Shown: positions 1-9,302, numbered from the stretch's first letter. The stretch: DNA of 64,000 nt from Streptomyces hygroscopicus (GCF_026168105.1 NZ_LBMW01000024.1:1-64000); one strand, 5' to 3'. Notes: generated by a model not told the origin, from the sequence alone. Made by a program: numbers and translations.

Positions 1-222
1 GTGTCCGGCTCGCTCCAGGACACGCTCGCCACCATCGGCAGCCGCCCTCTCTGGACGGTGGTGTTCGCCTCCCACGCCCGTGTGCTGCACAGCCCGCGCG
101 TGGCCTTCGTACCCTTCCGGGCTCCCGGCCTCGCGCTGCCGACGGGGCTCGCCGTCAGTGCGTCGGCCCCGCCGCCGTACCTGGACGACCTGCTGCTGGC
201 CTGCGGCGATCACGATCACTGA
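1..222 (+). CDS. Probable LysR-family regulator, C-terminal fragment
   Basis: This is the last 73 codons of a reading frame that is open at the window edge. The residues (PLWTVVFASHARVLHSPRVAFVPFR, then a Pro-rich stretch and a short acidic end) look like the end of a LysR substrate-binding domain. No DNA-binding region is in view, so the family call is tentative. The stop is followed by about 100 bases and then a tautomerase gene on the same strand. Confidence 0.4.
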   Translation: MSGSLQDTLATIGSRPLWTVVFASHARVLHSPRVAFVPFRAPGLALPTGLAVSASAPPPYLDDLLLACGDHDH

Positions 223-329
223 TCGCTGCGCTCGCGATCTGCTTCTTGGTCGGCCGTGCCCCGCGCGATGGACTGGACCCGTACCGATCGAGCGGTCACA
301 AGGGCCGCCGTACACCAGGGAGTTCAGTC

Positions 330-512
330 ATGCCCATCGTCACCATCCAGCAGGGTCCCCGCGACGTCGAGCTCAAGCGCGACCTCGTCAAGCGCGTCAC
401 GGACGCGTTCGTCGACGCCTACCGGATCCCGGCCGAGACCGTGCAGGTGTGGATCCACGAGGTGCCCGCGGACAGCTGGGGCGCCGCGGGGAAGCTGACC
501 GCCGACAAGTAG
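330..512 (+). CDS. 4-oxalocrotonate tautomerase-like small enzyme
   Basis: A 60-residue protein beginning Met-Pro-Ile-Val-Thr-Ile. After Met removal this leaves Pro1, the catalytic base of the tautomerase superfamily. Length (about 60 aa) and the VWIHEVP segment near residue 45 match 4-oxalocrotonate tautomerase-like proteins, which form oligomers and interconvert enol and keto acids. The ATG at 330 was chosen because earlier in-frame starts would bury Pro1. The true substrate cannot be read from sequence. Two strong hairpins follow the stop, so the gene is probably transcribed alone. Confidence 0.85.
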   Translation: MPIVTIQQGPRDVELKRDLVKRVTDAFVDAYRIPAETVQVWIHEVPADSWGAAGKLTADK

Positions 513-517
513 GGGAC

Positions 518-555
518 GGCCCGCGAGCCGCTTTCGGGGGAGCGGCTCGCGGGCC
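518..555 (+). terminator. Strong hairpin terminator after the tautomerase gene
   Basis: A 15-bp perfect stem (518-532 pairing with 541-555) with an 8-base loop starts 6 bases after the tautomerase stop. There is no T-tract, which is usual in Streptomyces. Confidence 0.75.
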
Positions 556-570
556 GGGCGGATTGGAAAG

Positions 571-609
571 GGGGCGTTGCGGGCCGCTCGTGGAGGCCCG
601 CAACGCCCC
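571..609. terminator. Second perfect hairpin, possibly bidirectional
   Basis: A 15-bp perfect stem (571-585 with 595-609) and a 9-base loop lie 16 bases after the first hairpin. It could end transcription of the protease remnant reading leftward as well as backing up the tautomerase terminator. Confidence 0.65.
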
Positions 610-631
610 CTGGTATCTACCTGAGTCGTGC

Positions 632-873
632 TCAGGAGCCTTGCTCCGACAACGAGTCGATCGGATGCGAGTTGATCGGCTCTGTCGTCGGGCTCGAACC
701 TCAGGAAGTGATGCCTGCCAGGACGCCCCCGGTGAGCGGGGGACCGCCGCTGTCGCCCTGGCAGGTGTCCATGCCGCCGGAGGAGTGTCCGGCACATACC
801 ACGTCACTCTGGACGTATGGGGAACCGCAGGAGCTCTTGCAGCCGACGACGGCGCGTCTCCTGGCGCGGTCGA
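632..873 (-). pseudogene. Remnant of a trypsin-like (S1) serine protease
   Basis: On the minus strand the frame reads GCKSSCGSPYVQSDVVCAG, then GGMDTCQGDSGGP and GVLAGITS, followed by TGA at 703-701. CQGDSGGP is the active-site serine motif of trypsin-like proteases, and VVCAG...GG.DTCQGDSGGP matches Streptomyces trypsins in order and spacing. In intact enzymes ITS is followed by Trp-Gly. Here the next codons are TGA-GGT, so the Trp codon (TGG) appears to have become a stop. A further 22 codons run to a second stop at 634-632. The His and Asp parts of the catalytic triad and the signal peptide are missing upstream. I infer a decayed gene end. Confidence 0.7.
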
Positions 874-1093
874 GCCCGATCATGAGTCTCCTCAGGGTTG
901 CCGGTGGGGGGTCGCACGGGTGGGGGGTGCAGCGGGGGGAGGGATCGACCCCCGGTGCCCGGGCGAGCGGCACGCCCTTACGCTAGAAGCCGGAGTGGTT
1001 TTCCCCCAATGAGGGAACCCCCTAAGGGAATTGGGCAGGGATAACCCTCGGTCTGCGCGCGTCAACCGGCGCGGGGCCGATGCCCGTCCTCGG
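874..1093. other. Non-coding stretch beside the protease remnant
   Basis: I see no supported gene here. It contains the sequence between the protease remnant and the stop of the LAL regulator, with a G- and C-rich run and a weak CCCAAT/ATTGGG inverted repeat near 1007-1034. Confidence 0.4.
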
Positions 1094-3904
1094 TCAGGCC
1101 GAGCGGTGCCCGGCCGCCAGCCGCACGATGTCCACGCGGGAGCGGATGCCGAGCTTGCGGTAGACCCGCGTCAGCGTCGCCTCCACCGTCTTCACGCTGA
1201 TGAACAGGCGCGCGGCGATCTCCCGGTTCGTCGCGCCCTCCATGACGAGCGCGGCGACCTGCCGCTCCGTCGCGGCGAGGGTGTCGAGAGCCGCCGCGGC
1301 CAGGGGCGGCTGGGCCGACCCCGTCACCGTGGCCGTCTCGACCTGCCGCAGCCACGGCATCGCGCGGCAGCGGCGGAAGAGGCGGGCCGCGTCGTCGTAC
1401 GACCGCGGTCCCGGCCGTGGTGTGCGCAGACCCGCCAGCACATACGCCGCCCGGGCCTCCTCCAGGCCGTAGCCCAGCTTCGCCAGCCGGTCCTGAGCCG
1501 ACGTCAACTGCCGTTCAGCCGCTTCCGTTTCGCCGCGCGCCGCGCGGACCAGGGCCTCCGCCCGGTCCAGCGCCGCCAGCACGCTCTCGCGCCCGAGCCG
1601 CAGCGCCCGGGGGCGCGTGGCGTCGATGACGTCCTGCGCCTCGGCCGGCTCCCCGACGCGCACCAGTGCCTCGGCGAGGTCGCCGTGCCAGCGCCCCCGG
1701 GCCGGATCGGTGACCCCGAGGCCCTCCTCCAACTCCCGTACCCGGCGCAGGGACTCCACAGTCCCCGCCCCGTCCCCGGCCACCAGCTGGGCGTGCCCCA
1801 GGGCGGCCAGTGCCCGCGACAGGTAGATCACGTCGCCGTCCTCCTCCGCGCGCGCGACGGCCTCCCGGGCCAGCATCAGCGCCCGGTCCACCTCGCCGCC
1901 CGCTGCCTCCGCGAACGAGGTGACCATGGCGCTCGCGGCCTCCCCGATCCCGGTGTCCCGGGCCAGCCGCAGGCTCTCGCGCGCCAGATCCAGCGCCCGC
2001 CCGCAGTGCCCGGCGCGCAGCTCGGTCTCGGCGAGTCCGCGCAGGAAGTGCACCTCGGCCTCGACCATCCCGCGCCGCCGCACCTCCCGCAGCAGTGCGC
2101 TGATCGTCTTGCGCGCCTCGGCCAGCTGGTCGCTCATGATCAACCAGCGGAACCGTACGGCCCCGGCGCCGTTGTGGTCGCACGCCACCCGTGGGTCCTG
2201 CGGCTCCTTCAGCGCCCGCTTGATGGTCGCGGGTGCGTCCGGGTGTCCCATCAGCGTCTCCGCCTGGGCCTGGAAGGCCAGCGCCAGCAGTTCGTTGCGC
2301 CGGTCACCGGCCCGGGCCGCCAGGTCCGCGGCGAGCGCGGCCTCCTCCCGGGCCCGGTCGAAGTCGCCCTCGACGAGCAGCGCCCGCCAGGCGAGCTGGT
2401 AGTGCACGAGGGTGAGCAGCCGGGGGTCGTCGCCCGCGTCCGACAGTGCCTGCGGGAAGACCGCGTCGACCTCGGCCATGGCGTGTCCGGCGGCGTCGAT
2501 CACCACCATCCACGCCCGGACCCGCTCCGTGGGCTCGCTCGCGTGCGCGAGCACCTCGTGGGCGATGTCCCGGGCGAAGTCCGTCTCGCCGGCGGTCAGC
2601 GCGTCCTCGGCCGCCTGCAGCCGCCGTGCGTCCGGGCCCGGCGCGGCCTCCGCCGGGGTGTGCCGGGCCGCGAGCAGCCCCAGCTCCGCCGCCACCGACG
2701 GCGCGCCCCGGTCCCGGGCGACGGCCGCGGCCTCGCCGAGCCGCGCGGCCACCCGTGGATCCGTGCCGGTGGTCGCCAGCGCGAGATGCCGGGCCCGCTC
2801 GATCGGATCGGAGGCCGCCGTGGACAGCGCGGCATGAGCGGCCCGTCGCTCCTGGGCGCCGGCCTCCGCGTACAGCGCGGCCGATATCAGCGGGTGCGCG
2901 AACCGTACGCCCGGCGTGTCGCGCTCCGTCACCAGCAGCCCGAGCGCGGCGGCCTGCGCGGTCTCCGCCTCGGCGTTCTCCCGGCCCGCCGCGCGCAGCA
3001 GCGCCAGCGTGGGCCGCGCTCCCGCGCTCGCCACCAGCAGGGTGCGGCGGGCCTCCGCGGACAGTGCCTCCAGACGGTTGAGAACCAGCACGCGCAGTGA
3101 GGTTGGCACGGGCAGGGGCTCACCGGGGCTCGGGGGCGTCGTGCTCTCGAAGAGGGCACGGCCGAGTTCCAGCGCGAACAGCGGATTGCCGCCGCTGGTG
3201 CGGTGGATGTCCCGGACGGTGGAGCGGGGCAGGCCGGTGTAGCCGCGGTGGTCGAGAAGATCGGCGACGTCGGTGCGGGAGAGCGGGTCCACCCTGACCG
3301 CGAGCGTGTCCGGCGGGGACGCACTCAGATAGCGGTCGTGCTCCTGGCCCTGCGGCTGGGTGTGCGTACGGACCGCGCACAGCATCTGCACGGGCGTGCC
3401 GCCGAGTCGTCGCGCGGCGAAGCCGAGGAGCTCGGCACTGGCCGGATCCAGCCACTGGAGGTCGTCGGCGACGATCAGTACGGGGCCGCGGGCGGCGAGC
3501 GCGCGGAGGGTGGACAGCACCGCGAGCCGCAGCGCCAGCCCGTCCCGCTGCAGCGTGGACTCGCCGCGGCCGGTGAGTGCGGACTCCAGGGCTGTGCGCT
3601 GCGGCGCGGGCAGCTGGTACGCGACCTCGTCCACGACGAGACCGAGCAGGTCGGCCAGGGCCAGGAAGGGCAGGTGCGATTCGGACTCGGTCGCCGAGCA
3701 GCGCAACACGGTGCGCACCGCTTCGCCGTATTCCGCGGCCAGCGCGCGCAGCACGGTCGACTTTCCTATTCCGGCCGGGCCGTGCACCAGCACACTTCCA
3801 CCGTCGGCAAGCTGCTCGCGCGCTCCCGCGAGCAGCTCCTCCCGGCCGATGACCAGGTCGGGGCGGGGTCTGGCAGGCTCCTTGAAGTCCCGTCGCACGG
3901 TCAC
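1094..3904 (-). CDS. Large LAL-type LuxR-family ATP-binding regulator
   Basis: A 936-residue protein. Near residue 20 it has VIGREELL, then the Walker A loop GPAGIGKS near residue 43 and a Walker B-like DDLQWLD, forming an AAA/STAND ATPase module. A long Ala/Leu-rich TPR-like middle region follows, then a C-terminal LuxR helix-turn-helix (TERQVAALVMEGATNREIAARLFISVKTVEATL). Size and order are those of the LAL family of ATP-dependent transcription activators common in Streptomyces. The GTG at 3904 has a good GGAGGGG ribosome site. The target is unknown; the nearest genes on the same strand are another LuxR-type regulator and the divergent acyl-CoA synthetases. Confidence 0.9.
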   Translation of the reverse strand: MTVRRDFKEPARPRPDLVIGREELLAGAREQLADGGSVLVHGPAGIGKSTVLRALAAEYGEAVRTVLRCSATESESHLPFLALADLLGLVVDEVAYQLPAPQRTALESALTGRGESTLQRDGLALRLAVLSTLRALAARGPVLIVADDLQWLDPASAELLGFAARRLGGTPVQMLCAVRTHTQPQGQEHDRYLSASPPDTLAVRVDPLSRTDVADLLDHRGYTGLPRSTVRDIHRTSGGNPLFALELGRALFESTTPPSPGEPLPVPTSLRVLVLNRLEALSAEARRTLLVASAGARPTLALLRAAGRENAEAETAQAAALGLLVTERDTPGVRFAHPLISAALYAEAGAQERRAAHAALSTAASDPIERARHLALATTGTDPRVAARLGEAAAVARDRGAPSVAAELGLLAARHTPAEAAPGPDARRLQAAEDALTAGETDFARDIAHEVLAHASEPTERVRAWMVVIDAAGHAMAEVDAVFPQALSDAGDDPRLLTLVHYQLAWRALLVEGDFDRAREEAALAADLAARAGDRRNELLALAFQAQAETLMGHPDAPATIKRALKEPQDPRVACDHNGAGAVRFRWLIMSDQLAEARKTISALLREVRRRGMVEAEVHFLRGLAETELRAGHCGRALDLARESLRLARDTGIGEAASAMVTSFAEAAGGEVDRALMLAREAVARAEEDGDVIYLSRALAALGHAQLVAGDGAGTVESLRRVRELEEGLGVTDPARGRWHGDLAEALVRVGEPAEAQDVIDATRPRALRLGRESVLAALDRAEALVRAARGETEAAERQLTSAQDRLAKLGYGLEEARAAYVLAGLRTPRPGPRSYDDAARLFRRCRAMPWLRQVETATVTGSAQPPLAAAALDTLAATERQVAALVMEGATNREIAARLFISVKTVEATLTRVYRKLGIRSRVDIVRLAAGHRSA

Positions 3905-4122
3905 CGCTCCCCTCCGTGTGTCGTGTGTTGGCCAATATTAGGCAACGGCCCTTCGAAATTCGGACAGGCGGCGTGGTGAGGGAAATAACAGATGTGCGGT
4001 ACGAGGGAATTCAACCGAGTGCCGCATGAACGGCGTACCGACAATCACGGACGGTGCCAAGAGGGCGGGCGGCCGGTAATCCGCCGGTATCCGCGCGATG
4101 AGCGACGCCGGGGCCGGGGCGC

Positions 4123-4959
4123 CTACGGCAGCACCCCGGCCCGCCGCGCCGCCACCACCGCCTCCCACCTGGTGTGCGCCCCCATCTTCCGCATCGCCGA
4201 CCGCAGATACCCCTTCACGGTCTCCGGGCGCAGCCCCAGCCGCTCCGCCGCCGCCGCGTTGGTCGAGCCGACCGCCACACACGCCAGGACGTCCACCTCC
4301 CGCGGGGACAGTCCCGCGGTCCGGGCCGGGGAGCCGGGCGAGGCCGCGCCCGCCAGACGGCCGCACACCTGGAGGATCTCGGTCCGCAGCCCCGGGTCCT
4401 CGACCCGCTGGGCCAGCGCCCGCAGCGCGCCGTGCGCCTCGCGGACCTGCTCCCACGCCGCACCAGAGGGTGCCGCGGGCTCCCGCACCGTCGCCAGCAG
4501 GGCACGCGCCTCGTCCCGGGCCACCAGCGCCTGCTCCACGTCCCGGGCCGTCTCGACGGCCGCGTTCAGCGTACGGTCGCCCAGCGGCTGGGCCGTGCGC
4601 AGGGCCCCGTACAGCACACCCCGCACCCGACGGCGCACGACGACCGGCACGGCGAGCACCGAGCGCAGGCCCTCCGTCGCCACCGCCACGTCGTACTCGT
4701 GGCTGATCTGCCGGGACGCCGAGTAATCGGTCACCGCGCACGGTCGGGACAGTGCGACCACCTTGCCGCCGAGGCCGTTGCCGGAGACGACGGCGAGCGC
4801 GCTGAGCGCCGTCGTCGTGTTGCCGCTGAGTTCGCTGATGCGTATCTGCGGCCTGCCGGACTCCACGAGCCCGCCGAAGGCGACGGGCAGCCCCGTGGCG
4901 CGCCGCAGCCGCACCAGTGCGCCGCGCACCTCCACCGCCTCGGCTGTGTCAGCTGCCAC
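4123..4959 (-). CDS. GAF-like/LuxR transcription regulator
   Basis: A 278-residue protein. The first about 165 residues look like a GAF sensory domain (LPVAFGG...SVLAVPVVVRRRVRGVLYGA). A helical linker follows, then a LuxR helix-turn-helix from about residue 215 (LSPREVDVLACVAVGSTNAAAAERLGLRPETVKGYLRSAMRKMGAHTRWEAV). Related GAF-LuxR proteins sit next to acyl-CoA synthetase genes in Streptomyces. Here it is divergent from two such genes across a 101-base gap, so it probably controls them in response to a small ligand. The ligand is not known. Confidence 0.85.
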   Translation of the reverse strand: MAADTAEAVEVRGALVRLRRATGLPVAFGGLVESGRPQIRISELSGNTTTALSALAVVSGNGLGGKVVALSRPCAVTDYSASRQISHEYDVAVATEGLRSVLAVPVVVRRRVRGVLYGALRTAQPLGDRTLNAAVETARDVEQALVARDEARALLATVREPAAPSGAAWEQVREAHGALRALAQRVEDPGLRTEILQVCGRLAGAASPGSPARTAGLSPREVDVLACVAVGSTNAAAAERLGLRPETVKGYLRSAMRKMGAHTRWEAVVAARRAGVLP

Positions 4960-5060
4960 GTGCTCGCCCCTTCATCGTGGCGCACCCCCGTTCGGGGGTG
5001 GTGAGACCTGCATCACGGATTACACGATGGTAGGCGGCTGTGCGGCGATGAGGAGGACAG

Positions 5061-6740
5061 ATGACGGGGAACAGCGACGCGACGGAGGCGTTCCGGAGTG
5101 CGCGGGACTTCCTGCTGGCGCACCGGGAGGACTACGCCACGGCGTACGAGGGTTTCCGCTGGCCGCGTCCGGCGTACTTCAACTGGGCCCTCGACTGGTT
5201 CGACGTCATTGCAGAGGGCAACGACCGCACCGCGCTGCACATCGTCGAGGAGGACGGCGCCACCACCCGGCTGTCCTTCGCCGAGATGTCCGAGCGCTCG
5301 AACCGCGTCGCGAACCGGCTGCGCGCATGGGGTGTCCGCGCCGAGGACCGTGTCCTGGTCATGCTCGGCAACCAGGCCGAGCTGTGGGAGATCGCGCTGG
5401 CCGCGATGAAGCTGCGGGCGGTCGTCATCCCGGCCACCCCGCTGCTGGGCTCCGCCGACCTGCGCGACCGTGTCGCACGCGGCCGGGTCCGGCATGTCGT
5501 CGTGCGCGCCGGGGACGCCGCCAAGTTCGACGAGGTGCCCGGCGACTACACCCGGATCGCGGTCGGCGGCGCGCCCGAGGGCTGGCGGCCCTACGAGGAC
5601 GGGTACGAGGCCGACGGGGACTTCGTGCCCGACGGGCCCACCCAGGCCGACGACTCGCTGATGCTGTACTTCACCTCGGGTACCACCGCCCGCCCCAAGC
5701 TGGTCGAGCACACCCATGTCTCGTATCCGATCGGCCATCTGGCGACGATGTACTGGATCGGCCTCAAGCCGGGGGACGTGCATCTGAACATCTCCTCGCC
5801 GGGCTGGGCCAAGCACGCCTGGTCGAACCTGTTCGCCCCGTGGAACGCGGAGGCGACCGTCTTCCTGCACAACTACACCCGCTTCGACGCCGTCCGGCTG
5901 ATGACCGAGATGGACCGCGCGGGCGTGACCACCTTCTGTGCGCCCCCGACCGTGTGGCGCATGCTCATCCAGGCCGACCTCACCCAGCTGCGCACCCCGC
6001 CCCGCGAGGCGGTGGCCGCCGGCGAGCCGCTCAACCCCGAGGTCATCGAGCAGGTGCGGCGGGTGTGGGGCGTGACCATCCGGGACGGGTTCGGGCAGAC
6101 GGAGACGGCCGTGCAGGTCTCCAACAGCCCCGGGCAGCCGCTGAAGACCGGCTCGATGGGCCGCCCGAGCCCCGGCTTCCGCGTCGAACTGCTCGATCCG
6201 GTGAGCGGGGCGCCGGGCGCGCGGGAGGGCGAGATCGCGCTCGACCTGTCCGCGCGGCCGGTCGGTCTGATGACCGGCTACCACGGCGACGCCGACCGTA
6301 CGGCGGAGGCCATGGCGGGCGGCTACTACCGGACGGGGGACATCGGCTCGCGGGACGAAGAGGGATATATCACCTATATCGGTCGCACGGACGATGTCTT
6401 CAAGGCGTCCGACTACAAGATCTCCCCCTTCGAGCTGGAGAGCGCGCTCCTCGAACACGAGGCGGTGGCCGAGGCCGCCGTGGTCCCCGCGCCCGACGGG
6501 CTGCGCCTCGCCGTACCGAAGGCGTACATCGTCCTCGCGGCGGGCTGGGAGCCCGGTCCGGACACCGCGAAGGTCCTTTTCGAGCACGCCCGCGAGGTCC
6601 TCGCCCCCTACAAGCGCATCCGGCGCCTGGAGTTCGGCGATCTGCCCAAGACCGTCTCCGGCAAGATCCGACGGATCGAGCTGCGCGAGGCGACGGCCGC
6701 GGGCTCGCGCGACGAGTACCGAGAGGAGGACTTCCGGTGA
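5061..6740 (+). CDS. AMP-binding acyl-CoA synthetase (medium-chain type)
   Basis: A 559-residue adenylate-forming enzyme that activates a carboxylic acid with ATP and loads it on CoA. The P-loop-like motif YFTSGTTARPK is near residue 202, followed by DGFGQTE, YYRTGDIG, GRTDDVFKASDYKISPFE and a C-terminal PKTVSGKIRR lysine motif. The WPRPAYFNWALDWFD start and overall form resemble medium-chain acyl-CoA (acetyl-CoA-like) synthetases. A strong GAGGAGG ribosome site precedes ATG 5061. Its stop overlaps the next synthetase start by 4 bases, so the two are translationally coupled. The acid substrate cannot be told. Confidence 0.9.
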   Translation: MTGNSDATEAFRSARDFLLAHREDYATAYEGFRWPRPAYFNWALDWFDVIAEGNDRTALHIVEEDGATTRLSFAEMSERSNRVANRLRAWGVRAEDRVLVMLGNQAELWEIALAAMKLRAVVIPATPLLGSADLRDRVARGRVRHVVVRAGDAAKFDEVPGDYTRIAVGGAPEGWRPYEDGYEADGDFVPDGPTQADDSLMLYFTSGTTARPKLVEHTHVSYPIGHLATMYWIGLKPGDVHLNISSPGWAKHAWSNLFAPWNAEATVFLHNYTRFDAVRLMTEMDRAGVTTFCAPPTVWRMLIQADLTQLRTPPREAVAAGEPLNPEVIEQVRRVWGVTIRDGFGQTETAVQVSNSPGQPLKTGSMGRPSPGFRVELLDPVSGAPGAREGEIALDLSARPVGLMTGYHGDADRTAEAMAGGYYRTGDIGSRDEEGYITYIGRTDDVFKASDYKISPFELESALLEHEAVAEAAVVPAPDGLRLAVPKAYIVLAAGWEPGPDTAKVLFEHAREVLAPYKRIRRLEFGDLPKTVSGKIRRIELREATAAGSRDEYREEDFR

Positions 6741-8350
6741 CCGAGTTGTCGTACACGCACGGGACGAGCACGACGCCGCTGCTCGGCGACACCATCGGTG
6801 CCAACCTCGACCGGGCGATCGCCGCGTACCCCGACCGGGACGCACTGGTCGACCTGCCGTCCGGACGCCGCTGGACGTATGCCGAGTTCGGCGCCGCCGT
6901 CGACGAGCTGGCGCTCGGGCTGCTGGCCAAGGGGGTGCTCAAGGGCGACCGGGTCGGCATCTGGGCCGTCAACTGCCCCGAGTGGGTGCTGGTCCAGTAC
7001 GCCACCGCCCGTATCGGCGCCATCATGGTGAACATCAACCCGGCCTATCGCGCGCACGAGCTGGAGTACGTGCTGAAGCAGGCCGGTATCTCGCTGCTGG
7101 TCGCCTCCCTCGCCCACCGGACGAGTGACTACCGGGCGCTGGTGGAGAAGGTCCGCGGCGGCTGCCCGGAGTTGCGGGAGGCGGTCTACATCGGCGACCC
7201 CACCTGGGACGCGCTCACCGCGGGCGCGGCCTCGGTGCCGCCAGGGCGACTCGCCGCCCTGGCCGACGAGTTGAGCTGCGACGACCCGGTCAACATCCAG
7301 TACACCTCCGGCACCACCGGGTTCCCCAAGGGTGCCACGCTCTCGCACCACAACATCCTGAACAACGGCTACTGGGTGGGCCGTACGGTCGGCTACAGCG
7401 AGCAGGACCGGGTGTGTCTGCCTGTCCCTTTCTATCACTGTTTCGGCATGGTCATGGGGAATCTGGGTGCCACGTCCCATGGCGCCTGCATCGTGATCCC
7501 GGCGCCGTCCTTCGAGCCCTCGGCCACACTGCGGGCGGTGCAGCAGGAGCGCTGCACCTCCCTGTACGGCGTGCCGACGATGTTCATCGCCGAGCTCAAC
7601 CTCCCCGACTTCGCGGCGTACAACCTGTCGTCCCTGCGGACCGGCATCATGGCGGGCTCGCCCTGTCCGGTCGAGGTGATGAAGCGGGTGGTCGCCGAGA
7701 TGCACATGGAGGAGGTCTCCATCTGCTACGGCATGACGGAGACCTCGCCGGTGTCGCTGCAGACGCGGATGGACGACGACCTGGAGCACCGGACGGGAAC
7801 GGTCGGCCGGGTCCTGCCGCACGTCGAGGTCAAGGTCGTCGACCCGGCGACCGGTGTGACCCTGCCGCGGGGCTCGGCGGGCGAGCTGTGCACCCGCGGC
7901 TACGGCGTGATGCTCGGCTACTGGAACGAGCCCGAGAGGACCGCGGAGGCCATCGATCCCGGCCGCTGGATGCACACCGGTGACCTGGCGGTGATGCGCG
8001 AGGACGGGTACGTGCAGATCGTCGGCCGGATCAAGGACATGATCATCCGCGGCGGCGAGAACATCTACCCGCGCGAGATCGAGGAGTTCCTGTACGCCCA
8101 TCCGAAGATCGCCGACATCCAGGTGGTCGGGGTCCCGCACGAGCGGTACGGCGAGGAGGTCCTCGCCTGTGTGATCCCGCGCGATCCGGCCGATCCGCTG
8201 ACGCTGGAGGAGTTGCGGGCCTTCTGCGAGGGGAGGCTGGCGCACTACAAGGTGCCCGGAAGACTGCGGATCCTGGACTCCTTCCCGATGACCGTCTCGG
8301 GAAAGGTGCGCAAGATCGAACTGCGGGCGAAGTACGCGGACGGGGCATAG
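6737..8350 (+). CDS. FadD-type long-chain acyl-CoA synthetase
   Basis: A 537-residue AMP-binding enzyme. Motifs in order are YTSGTTGFPKGATLSH, CYGMTETSP, GYGVMLGYWNEPERT, WMHTGDLA, GRIKDMIIRGGENIYPREIEE and a C-terminal MTVSGKVRKIELR lysine motif. This is the usual FadD/fatty acid-CoA ligase pattern. Its GTG start (6737) overlaps the stop of the preceding synthetase (GTGA), giving an operon of two ligases of different subfamilies. That suggests one pathway with two acid substrates, or one acid at two chain lengths (inference). It converges on the zinc-ribbon gene with a 7-base gap. Confidence 0.9.
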   Translation: MTELSYTHGTSTTPLLGDTIGANLDRAIAAYPDRDALVDLPSGRRWTYAEFGAAVDELALGLLAKGVLKGDRVGIWAVNCPEWVLVQYATARIGAIMVNINPAYRAHELEYVLKQAGISLLVASLAHRTSDYRALVEKVRGGCPELREAVYIGDPTWDALTAGAASVPPGRLAALADELSCDDPVNIQYTSGTTGFPKGATLSHHNILNNGYWVGRTVGYSEQDRVCLPVPFYHCFGMVMGNLGATSHGACIVIPAPSFEPSATLRAVQQERCTSLYGVPTMFIAELNLPDFAAYNLSSLRTGIMAGSPCPVEVMKRVVAEMHMEEVSICYGMTETSPVSLQTRMDDDLEHRTGTVGRVLPHVEVKVVDPATGVTLPRGSAGELCTRGYGVMLGYWNEPERTAEAIDPGRWMHTGDLAVMREDGYVQIVGRIKDMIIRGGENIYPREIEEFLYAHPKIADIQVVGVPHERYGEEVLACVIPRDPADPLTLEELRAFCEGRLAHYKVPGRLRILDSFPMTVSGKVRKIELRAKYADGA

Positions 8351-8357
8351 GGGGCGT

Positions 8358-9131
8358 TCACCTCGGGCCGGCGGCCAGTTCGTCGGCGAGGCTGTTCACC
8401 GGCTGCGGTGTGCCGGTGAGGTCGAGGACGAAGAGGGGGACGCCGATGCGGTCGGCCGCGGCGCGGGCGTCGTCGGCGTAGCCCGCGAGCGAGAAGTACA
8501 CCGAGCGGGCGGACTCCGACATCGCGGTGAGCCACAGGCACTCCACGTCCCGCAGCGACGCCGGACGCACGCTCGGGTCAACCTGTGCCAGGATCCCGTG
8601 CGCAGCGAGCCCGATCCCGTGCGGCGGCCGCTGGTCGGCGCGCCGTATGCCGTGGTAGCCGAGCCAGCGCAGATACAGCGCGGCGGCGGTGACGGCGTCC
8701 CGTGCGGTGCGGATGGTGACGGGCTGGAAGGCGGTACCCGGGGAATTCCGGTGCGTGCCGCGCGAAGTTGAGCCTCCGCGCGGGGGGAGCAGAGGCTCCT
8801 CGTCCCGCCCCTGGCCGTCCGGCGGGGCGTCGTCCAGGTCCGTCGGCACCGCGGGGCTCAGGGGCGGTGCCATTCCGTCCACCGGTACCCGCAGAACCGT
8901 TCCGCACGAGCAGCCCAGCTCCGGGTGCGGCCACTCGCACTCGCGCCCGCAGAGCTCGCAGCGGACCGTGACCCACTCGTCGTCCCAGGTGCGATGGGTG
9001 ACGACGGTCGGTTCGCCAAGACGGTCCAGCGGCGGGACGACGGGGGCGCCGCACGCGCACGGATAGGACGGCGCCGCATAGAGATGTTCGCGCCGGCAGA
9101 CCGGGCAGCGCACCGGCACGCTCTCGGACAT
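8358..9131 (-). CDS. Zinc-ribbon protein of unknown function
   Basis: About 257 residues from ATG 9131, chosen because it begins MSESVPVRCPVCRREH immediately before two zinc-ribbon-like segments. The Cys pairs are CPVC...CACG (residues 9-29) and CELCGREC...CSCG. A Pro/Arg-rich linker follows. The last about 110 residues (ALYLRWLGYHGIRRADQRPP...GILAQVDPS...VYFSLAGYADDARAAADRIGVPLFVLDLTGTPQPVNSLADEL) resemble the sensor-like end of restriction-endonuclease-type folds (Mrr_cat-like), but I cannot confirm this. No function is assigned. It is divergent from gcl. Confidence 0.7.
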   Translation of the reverse strand: MSESVPVRCPVCRREHLYAAPSYPCACGAPVVPPLDRLGEPTVVTHRTWDDEWVTVRCELCGRECEWPHPELGCSCGTVLRVPVDGMAPPLSPAVPTDLDDAPPDGQGRDEEPLLPPRGGSTSRGTHRNSPGTAFQPVTIRTARDAVTAAALYLRWLGYHGIRRADQRPPHGIGLAAHGILAQVDPSVRPASLRDVECLWLTAMSESARSVYFSLAGYADDARAAADRIGVPLFVLDLTGTPQPVNSLADELAAGPR

Positions 9132-9235
9132 GACCCCCTCCACACCCTCACGTCGGGACAGCGGTCCCATCGTGCTCCAGCGGTCCGCCGCTTGTCCTTC
9201 GGTTGGCCCATCGTGCGACGCCGTGTCGCCTTCCC

Positions 9236-9264
9236 TTGACGGCTTTCGGCCACCCACCTACATT
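9236..9264 (+). promoter_or_regulatory. gcl promoter (vegetative sigma type)
   Basis: TTGACG (9236-9241), a 17-base spacer and TACATT (9259-9264) make a good housekeeping promoter about 98 bases before the gcl start. Two operator-like palindromes lie directly downstream. Confidence 0.75.
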
Positions 9265-9302
9265 GTTTTCAGATAGCAGAAAATGAATTCCGCAATACGG
9301 AA
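9265..9302. promoter_or_regulatory. Twin operator of gcl
   Basis: A near-perfect box TTCCGCAATACGGAA (9288-9302) and a weaker one around TTTCAGATAGCAGAA (within 9265-9282) sit about 21 bases apart, just after the -10. The perfect box differs by one base from a box in the hyi-glxR promoter. An IclR-type allantoin/glyoxylate repressor (AllR-like) is the obvious candidate by pathway, but none is encoded here. Confidence 0.75.

Noticed and set aside
246..329. Longer start for the tautomerase
   Set aside because: It would bury Pro1, which must be exposed after Met removal for catalysis.
1031..3100. Long plus-strand open frame opposite the LAL regulator
   Set aside because: Arg/Pro/Gly-rich translation without motifs; a shadow of the high-G+C minus-strand gene.
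5013..6845. Long minus-strand open frame opposite the acyl-CoA synthetase
   Set aside because: It lies fully over two well-supported genes and has no family features.
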